A stretch of 64,000 nucleotides of DNA from positions 124,001 through 188,000 of the forward strand of contig NZ_RWIJ01000001.1 in assembly GCF_019805165.1 (NCBI RefSeq), written 5' to 3'. Each line of letters starts with the position of its first letter. Position 1 is the first letter of the stretch. Source of the DNA: Azospirillum sp. 412522 (lineage in GTDB: Bacteria > Pseudomonadota > Alphaproteobacteria > Azospirillales > Azospirillaceae). The notes under the pieces were generated by a model. That model saw only the letters and a program-made list of their open reading frames with translations. It had not been told where the DNA came from and ran no database searches. The translations under genes and the position numbers were made by a program. Below, in pieces: positions 59,284 to 64,000 of this stretch.

Positions 59284-60452
59284 CGGCTCCGCCTGCCGCA
59301 ACGCCGTTTTATGATGTCCGAGGCCGTGGCTTTGCCCGCAGGGCGACGCTGACCGATGCCTGGGACTGGATCGATGGCCGGGTCGCTGCCCCGGCCGCAA
59401 GGCCCCTGCCGCTGACTGAGTGCGCCGGGCTGCGGCTGGCCGAAGCGGTCGCGGCGTTGGGCGACTGGCCGCCGGCCGACCGGGCGGCGGTGGACGGTTA
59501 TGCCGTGGCGGCCGCCGACACGCTGGGCGCCGGCTCCTACAACCCGGTGCCGCTGACGGCGGCCGTGGCGGTGATCGCCGGCGACCCGCTGCCGCCGGGC
59601 TGCGACGCGGTGGTCCCCTACGAGGCGGCGCAGGCCGCCGGCCCCTTCATCGAGGCTGTCGATGCGGTGGCGCCCGGCAGCGGGTTGGAGCGGCGGGGCG
59701 CCTGGAGCGTTGCCGGAAGCCCGTTGTTGCCGGCCGGGCGGCGTCTGCGTCCCGCCGATCTCGGTCTGCTCGCCACCGCCGGGTACGGCAGCGTGCCGGT
59801 CCTGCCGGCACCGCGGGTGCGCATCCTGCTGGCCGGCGGTCCCAAGGCCGGCGCGCCGGAGCAGCTTGGCGCCCCGCTGGCGGCGCTGGCCGGGCGCGAC
59901 GGCGCAGTCGTCGAGGCGGTCGATATCCTGCCGGCCGACATCGACGCCCTGGCCGAAGGCTTCGCGCGGCCGGGCGCCGACCTGGTCCTGTCGGTGGGGC
60001 GTACCGGCACCGGCGCGGATGACGCGGCGCCGCCCGCCCTGTTGCGGGCCGGCAGCCTCGACCTGCACGGCATTGCCATGCGGCCGGGCGGCAGCGCCGG
60101 GCTGGGTGTCGCTGGCGGCATGCCGATCCTGCTGCTGCCGGGAGAGCCGATGGCGGCATTGGCGGCTTACGAACTGCTGGCCGGCCGCGCGGTGCGGCGC
60201 GCCGCCGGCTTGCCGGCTGGGCTGCCCCATGCGACCGTCCAAGCGGTGACGGGCCGCAAGCTGGTATCGGAAATCGGCTGTCTCGACCTGTATCGGGTTC
60301 GGCTGGACGATGACGGCAGGGTGGAGCCGGTGGCCTCGCCCGGCTGGCCGGGACTGGCGGCGGCGGCACGGGCCGACGGCTTCGTCCTGATCGGGGCGGA
60401 CAGCGAAGGCGTGCCGGACGGCGCGCCAGTCACCATGTACGGTTTCGACTGA
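59280..60452 (+). CDS. MoeA-like molybdopterin molybdenumtransferase, divergent copy
   Basis: This 390-residue MoeA-like protein shows the DRAAVDGYAV motif, VRILLAGGP-type MoaB/Mog domain and GEPMAALAAYELLAG region. The classic GD/GGTS(V)G motifs of active MoeA are weakened (SVGRTGTGADD in place of SGGxSxGxxD), so it may be catalytically impaired or substrate-shifted. It starts at GTG overlapping the GGDEF stop (59280-59283). The second, intact MoeA lies 24 bp downstream; tandem moeA genes of this kind occur near molybdoenzyme or tungsten systems. Confidence 0.75.
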   Translation: MTAPPAATPFYDVRGRGFARRATLTDAWDWIDGRVAAPAARPLPLTECAGLRLAEAVAALGDWPPADRAAVDGYAVAAADTLGAGSYNPVPLTAAVAVIAGDPLPPGCDAVVPYEAAQAAGPFIEAVDAVAPGSGLERRGAWSVAGSPLLPAGRRLRPADLGLLATAGYGSVPVLPAPRVRILLAGGPKAGAPEQLGAPLAALAGRDGAVVEAVDILPADIDALAEGFARPGADLVLSVGRTGTGADDAAPPALLRAGSLDLHGIAMRPGGSAGLGVAGGMPILLLPGEPMAALAAYELLAGRAVRRAAGLPAGLPHATVQAVTGRKLVSEIGCLDLYRVRLDDDGRVEPVASPGWPGLAAAARADGFVLIGADSEGVPDGAPVTMYGFD

Positions 60453-60476
60453 TCTTACTCAGCAAGGGTTTGCCGC

Positions 60477-62453
60477 GTGCACAGCTCCGACCGCAGCCGC
60501 GAGGACATCCGCCGTTTCGTCGCCCAGGCAGCTCGCCAGGACCAGTTTCTCGAAGTGGTGAGCGGGGAGGAGGCGCGCGTCCGCTTCCACCGACATCTCG
60601 ACCTGTCGCCGCGGGGGGAGGAGCGGGTGCCGCTGTCCGCCGCATTGGGCCGGGTGCTGTCGGCCGACGTGGTGGCGGAGGTGGACGTGCCCGGCTTCGA
60701 CCGCTCGGTGGTTGACGGCTTCGCCGTGCGCGCCGCCGATACGGTGGGGGCGGCGGAGGACCGGCTGCTCTCCCTGCGTCTGAACGACGAGGTGCTGGCC
60801 GCCGGCCATGCCCCGGAACTGACGGTGGAGCCGGGAACCGCCACGGTGATCGCCACCGGCGGGATGCTGCCACGCGGCGCCGACGCCGTGGTGATGGTGG
60901 AGACGACCGAGGTGGGGGACGGACCGGACGGGTTGTCCGTCATGCTGACCCGGCCGGCGACGCCCGGTGCCTTCGTTGCTGCCGCCGGGTCCGACATCGG
61001 CCGGGGCGAGGTGGTGCTGCGCCGGGGCCAGGTCCTGACCTCGCGCGAGATCGGCGTGCTCGCCGCCATCGGGCTGGCCGAGGTCGCGGTGGTGCGCCGG
61101 CCGCGCATCGCGATCCTGTCGACCGGCGATGAGATCGTCGCACCCGGCCAGCCGATCCGCACCGGGGCGGTCTATGACAGCAACGGCGCCATCCTGGCCG
61201 CCGCGGTGGCGGAGCTGGGGGCCGAGCCGGTACCGCTGGGCATCGCCCCGGACGAGGACGAGGCGCTGGAGCGATTGGTCGGGCAGGGGCTGGAGTGCGA
61301 CGCGTTGCTGCTGTCGGGCGGCACCTCCAAAGGGGCGGGCGACCGCTCCCACCGGATCGTCGCGCGGCTGTCTGATCCCGGCATCGTCGCCCACGGCGTG
61401 GCGCTGAAGCCGGGCAAACCGCTGTGCCTCGCGGTGACCGGCGGCAAGCCGGTGGTGATCCTGCCGGGCTTCCCGACCTCGGCCATGTTCACCTTCCACA
61501 GCTTCGTGGCGCCGGTGATCCGCGCCCTGGCCGGCCTGCCGCCGGCGCTGGCGGAAGAAGTGCCGGCCACCCTGCCGGTGCGGCTGGGGTCGGAGCGCGG
61601 GCGCACTGAATATGTCATGGTCTCGCTGGTCCATGGCGCCAACGAAGGTGAATTGGCCGCCTATCCGCTGTCCAAGGGCTCGGGCGCCGTCACCGCCTTC
61701 AGCCATGCCGACGGCTTCCTCGCCATCGACGCCCAGGCGGAGGCGGTGGAGGCCGGCACCCCGGTGTCGGTCCAGCTGCTCGGCCGTTCGCTGACGCCCG
61801 CCAACCTGATCGTGGTCGGTAGCCAGTGTATCGGGCTGAACGCCGTGCTCGGCCGGCTGATCGGGGAGGGGATGACGGTCAAGGCGCTGAATGTCGGCTC
61901 GATGGGCGGGCTGGCTGCGGCGCGGCGCGGGGAGTGCGACATTGCGCCGGTTCATTTGATGGACCCCGTCACCGGCACCTACAACACGCCCTTCCTGACG
62001 CCGGGGCTGGAACTCGTCACCGGCTACCGCCGCATGCAGGGCATCGTCTTCCGCCGCGGCGACCCGCGCTTCGAGGGCCGGACGGCGGAAGAGGCGGTGA
62101 CGGCGGTCGCCGGTCTGGCCGACTGCATCCTGATCAACCGCAACGCCGGCAGCGGCACCCGCATCCTGACCGACCGGCTGCTGGGCGCGGCACGGCCGAC
62201 CGGCTACTGGACGCAGGCCAAGTCGCACAATGCCGTCGCCGTCGCGGTGGCGCAGAACCGCGCCGACTGGGGCGTCGCCATCGAAACCGCGGCGACCCTC
62301 TACGGGCTGGGCTTCCTGCCATTGCAGGAGGAGCATTACGACTTCGTCATCCCCGCCGCCCGCCGCGACCGCCCGGCCGTCCGCCGTTTCGTCGAGGCGC
62401 TGGAGATGCCGGAGGTGGCGGAGGCCCTGCGCGCCATGGGCTTCATCAGATAG
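60477..62453 (+). CDS. moeA: MoeA fused to a periplasmic-binding-like domain
   Basis: This 658-residue fusion has a MoeA portion (about 1-410) with DRSVVDGFAV, ATGGMLPRGADAVVMVE, AILSTGDEI and LLLSGGTSKGAGD motifs intact, so it should insert molybdenum into molybdopterin. A C-terminal region of about 230 residues resembles the PBP-like (PF12727) domain, with LTPANLIVVGSQCIGLNAVL and NRNAGSGTRILTDRLLG. The C-terminal domain may bind molybdate or a ligand. It starts at GTG 60477 and forms a pair with the upstream MoeA-like gene. No molybdoenzyme gene is seen nearby. Confidence 0.87.
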   Translation: MHSSDRSREDIRRFVAQAARQDQFLEVVSGEEARVRFHRHLDLSPRGEERVPLSAALGRVLSADVVAEVDVPGFDRSVVDGFAVRAADTVGAAEDRLLSLRLNDEVLAAGHAPELTVEPGTATVIATGGMLPRGADAVVMVETTEVGDGPDGLSVMLTRPATPGAFVAAAGSDIGRGEVVLRRGQVLTSREIGVLAAIGLAEVAVVRRPRIAILSTGDEIVAPGQPIRTGAVYDSNGAILAAAVAELGAEPVPLGIAPDEDEALERLVGQGLECDALLLSGGTSKGAGDRSHRIVARLSDPGIVAHGVALKPGKPLCLAVTGGKPVVILPGFPTSAMFTFHSFVAPVIRALAGLPPALAEEVPATLPVRLGSERGRTEYVMVSLVHGANEGELAAYPLSKGSGAVTAFSHADGFLAIDAQAEAVEAGTPVSVQLLGRSLTPANLIVVGSQCIGLNAVLGRLIGEGMTVKALNVGSMGGLAAARRGECDIAPVHLMDPVTGTYNTPFLTPGLELVTGYRRMQGIVFRRGDPRFEGRTAEEAVTAVAGLADCILINRNAGSGTRILTDRLLGAARPTGYWTQAKSHNAVAVAVAQNRADWGVAIETAATLYGLGFLPLQEEHYDFVIPAARRDRPAVRRFVEALEMPEVAEALRAMGFIR

Positions 62454-62510
62454 AGTCTGACCAAATCCTTCTGCAAATCCGAACAAAATGCCGCCGGTCG
62501 GGTTTTTTCG

Positions 62511-62538
62511 TGATCCAACGGTCGGACGGTTGCGTACC
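62511..62538 (+). promoter_or_regulatory. Candidate ECF-sigma autoregulated promoter
   Basis: TGATCC (62511-62516) and CGTACC (62533-62538) are spaced by 16 bp, about 150 bp before the ECF sigma gene. TGATCC is the -35 element recalled for RpoE/ChrR-type (singlet-oxygen) sigma factors; the -10 match is less certain. Confidence 0.4.
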
Positions 62539-62690
62539 GGTGGGCACGATGCGACATACAGCCCGGCGTGTTGACCGGCGGGGGTGCAGGATCGACGCAG
62601 GGACCTTGAAACGGGGCAGCTGCCGCGAATTCCGGGAATGGGTGCCATCCCCGGCTTGTGCGGCGGCCGATGTTCCCCTTGAATGGGCCC

Positions 62691-63266
62691 ATGCAGGACC
62701 AGCACACCCCCGCAGCCGACATGACCCCCAGCCTGGAAGACCTGCTCGTCGCCGTCGGGCGAGAGCGGGACAAACAGGCGTTCGGGGTTCTGTTCGGCCA
62801 CTTCGCGCCGCGGCTGAAGACGTATCTTCGCCGGTTGGGATGCGATTCCGCTGCGGCGGAAGAGCTTGTTCAGGAGGTCATGCTGTTGGTCTGGCGTCGT
62901 GCCGAAACCTATGATCCGATCCACGCCTCGGCCGGAACCTGGGTGTTCACCATCGCCCGCAACAAGCGAATCGATGTGCTGCGTCGCGAGCAGCGGCCGG
63001 AGATCGATCCCGACGATCCCGCCCTGGTGCCCGAACCCGACGAACCGGCCGACCGCCGGATCGAGGCGAAGGAGAGCAGCGGGCGCCTGCGCGCCGCGCT
63101 GAAGGATCTGCCGCCGGAGCAGGCCGAGCTTCTGCGCATGGCCTATTTCGAGGACAAGCCCCACAGCGTCATTTCCGCGGAGCACGGCATCCCGCTCGGC
63201 ACCGTCAAATCGCGCCTGCGTCTGGCGATGGAACGCCTGCGCCGGTCGCTGAAGGATGTCGGATGA
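62691..63266 (+). CDS. rpoE: ECF RNA polymerase sigma factor (RpoE/ChrR type)
   Basis: This 191-residue ECF sigma factor has region 2 (FGHFAPRLKTYLRRLG to the -10-contacting TWVFTIARNKRIDVLRRE) and region 4 with the helix-turn-helix (LPPEQAELLRMAYFEDKPHSVISAEHGIPLGTVKSRLRLAMERLRR). The next gene is a ChrR-type anti-sigma, so this belongs to the photooxidative-stress group. The ATG at 62691 was chosen; an in-frame ATG at 62670 is possible. Its stop overlaps the upstream in-frame ATG of the anti-sigma gene. Confidence 0.88.
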   Translation: MQDQHTPAADMTPSLEDLLVAVGRERDKQAFGVLFGHFAPRLKTYLRRLGCDSAAAEELVQEVMLLVWRRAETYDPIHASAGTWVFTIARNKRIDVLRREQRPEIDPDDPALVPEPDEPADRRIEAKESSGRLRAALKDLPPEQAELLRMAYFEDKPHSVISAEHGIPLGTVKSRLRLAMERLRRSLKDVG

Positions 63267-63276
63267 GGCATTTCCG

Positions 63277-63951
63277 ATGAACCGGCCGAGCCACCATCCC
63301 GGCGATACCCTGCTGATCGACTATGCCGGCGGCGCCCTGTGCGAGGGCGCGTCGCTGGCCGTCGCCACCCATATGGCCTTCTGCCCTGCCTGCCGCCATG
63401 CCGTCACGGAGATGGAGGCGATCGGCGGCGCCCTGCTGGACGATCTGGAACCGGAGCCGCTGTCAGAGGGCTGCCTGGAGGCGCTGATGGCCCGCCTGGA
63501 CCATGAGCGGCCGGCGCCTTGCCGTCCCGCGGTGAAGCCGTCAGCGAAGCAGTCGCGCTATCCCGAGCCGCTGCGCAGCTATCTGCACGGACGGCTGGAC
63601 CGCGACGGGCGGATCGGGGACGGCGGCTGGCGCTTCCTGCAGCCGGGCATGCGCAGCCTGGACCTGCTGTCCGGCCCGGACGGGACCACCCGGCTGATCC
63701 GCATGAAGGGCGGGGTCGGCGTGCCGAAGCACACCCATGGCGGCATCGAGCTGACCGTGGTGCTGGAGGGCGGCTTCTCCGACGAATTCGGCGCCTTCCT
63801 GCCCGGCGACATCGCCGTCGGCGACCCGTCGCTGGTCCACCGGCCGGTATCCGACCCGGAGGGCTGCCTGTGCCTCGCCACCACCATCGGCGGGCTGCGG
63901 ATGACCGGGCCGCTGGGGCGGCTGTTCAACCGGTTCGTCAAGAGGTTCTGA
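63277..63951 (+). CDS. chrR: ChrR-family zinc-binding anti-sigma factor with cupin domain
   Basis: This 224-residue anti-sigma factor has an N-terminal zinc-binding ASD (HPGDTLLIDYAGGALCE, then THMAFCPACRHAV giving H-x3-C-x2-C) and a C-terminal cupin (HTHGGIELTVVLEGGFSDEFG) that in Rhodobacter ChrR helps sense singlet oxygen. The start at 63277 is preferred over 63256 because GAGG is correctly spaced and the zinc motif begins there in the family. It is translated just after the sigma gene (10-bp gap), so the two are co-expressed at a near 1:1 ratio. Confidence 0.9.
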   Translation: MNRPSHHPGDTLLIDYAGGALCEGASLAVATHMAFCPACRHAVTEMEAIGGALLDDLEPEPLSEGCLEALMARLDHERPAPCRPAVKPSAKQSRYPEPLRSYLHGRLDRDGRIGDGGWRFLQPGMRSLDLLSGPDGTTRLIRMKGGVGVPKHTHGGIELTVVLEGGFSDEFGAFLPGDIAVGDPSLVHRPVSDPEGCLCLATTIGGLRMTGPLGRLFNRFVKRF

Positions 63952-64000
63952 GGCTGCGCGCCGCCCCCTCCCCGGCGGTTTGGCCGGAGAGGGAGAGGGC
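63952..64000. other. Non-coding end with C-rich/G-rich inverted sequences
   Basis: The last 49 bp contain ccccctccccgg and ggagagggagaggg, similar to the hairpin-forming CCCTCTCCC/GGGAGAGGG units seen at 14513-14595. The element is cut by the window edge. Confidence 0.4.

Overview
The window is about 64 kb of very GC-rich DNA with strong third-position GC and long antisense shadow ORFs. Gene content points to a free-living or plant-associated, nitrogen-fixing alphaproteobacterium of the Azospirillum/Rhodospirillales type (inference). The clues are a cowN gene for nitrogenase protection against CO beside a PAS-LytTR regulator, a PaaX/PaaY plus homogentisate aromatic cluster, a branched-chain-type ABC transporter, several large hybrid histidine kinases, an ECF sigma/ChrR pair and tandem moeA genes. 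I saw no tRNA, rRNA, insertion sequence, prophage or CRISPR array.

Region 1 (1-18.9 kb) is an aromatic-acid catabolic island. It holds a two-component flavin hydroxylase resembling 3-hydroxyphenylacetate 6-hydroxylase (mhaA plus a DUF2783 small partner), a PaaY-like thioesterase, a MarR regulator and homogentisate dioxygenase followed by fumarylacetoacetase. It continues with a chemoreceptor, an unassigned diiron oxygenase with its own 2Fe-2S/FAD reductase, a BLUF blue-light sensor, a PaaX-type repressor, a five-gene ABC importer and maleylacetoacetate isomerase. Together these can take a hydroxyphenylacetate through homogentisate to fumarate and acetoacetate. The diiron pair is the best candidate for a poorly described step, perhaps ring hydroxylation that feeds MhaAB. 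Three promoters share a GTTTC-N4-GAAAC operator, and both oxygenase promoters carry perfect FNR-type boxes (TTGAT-N4-ATCAA).

Region 2 (19-31 kb) is mixed: a LytS-type hybrid kinase, an EamA exporter, small secreted proteins, a double cold-shock-domain protein with an Arg/Gly/Asp-rich linker, CBS, NnrU-like and DedA proteins, a DUF4398/OmpA lipoprotein pair and a phospholipase D-like protein. Region 3 (31-36.5 kb) holds an amidoligase/glutamine-amidotransferase pair, an uncharacterised amide-forming cassette type, next to a second hybrid kinase.

Region 4 (36.5-51.6 kb) is mostly housekeeping: aconitase, a methyltransferase, a Nudix hydrolase, an exonuclease, YciI and EVE proteins, acetyl-CoA synthetase, a pair of membrane coiled-coil proteins, an orphan TRAP binding protein, an OmpA-like protein, a cupin, LpxD and TrmJ. 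Region 5 (51.6-64 kb) has a probable CO-sensing RcoM-like regulator and cowN with three 20-bp-phased direct repeats between them. It continues with a secreted sorbosone-dehydrogenase-like protein, a third hybrid kinase paired with a GGDEF response regulator, two moeA genes (the second fused to a periplasmic-binding-like domain) and an ECF sigma/ChrR anti-sigma pair.

All assignments come from reading the sequence and recalling family features. No database search was run.
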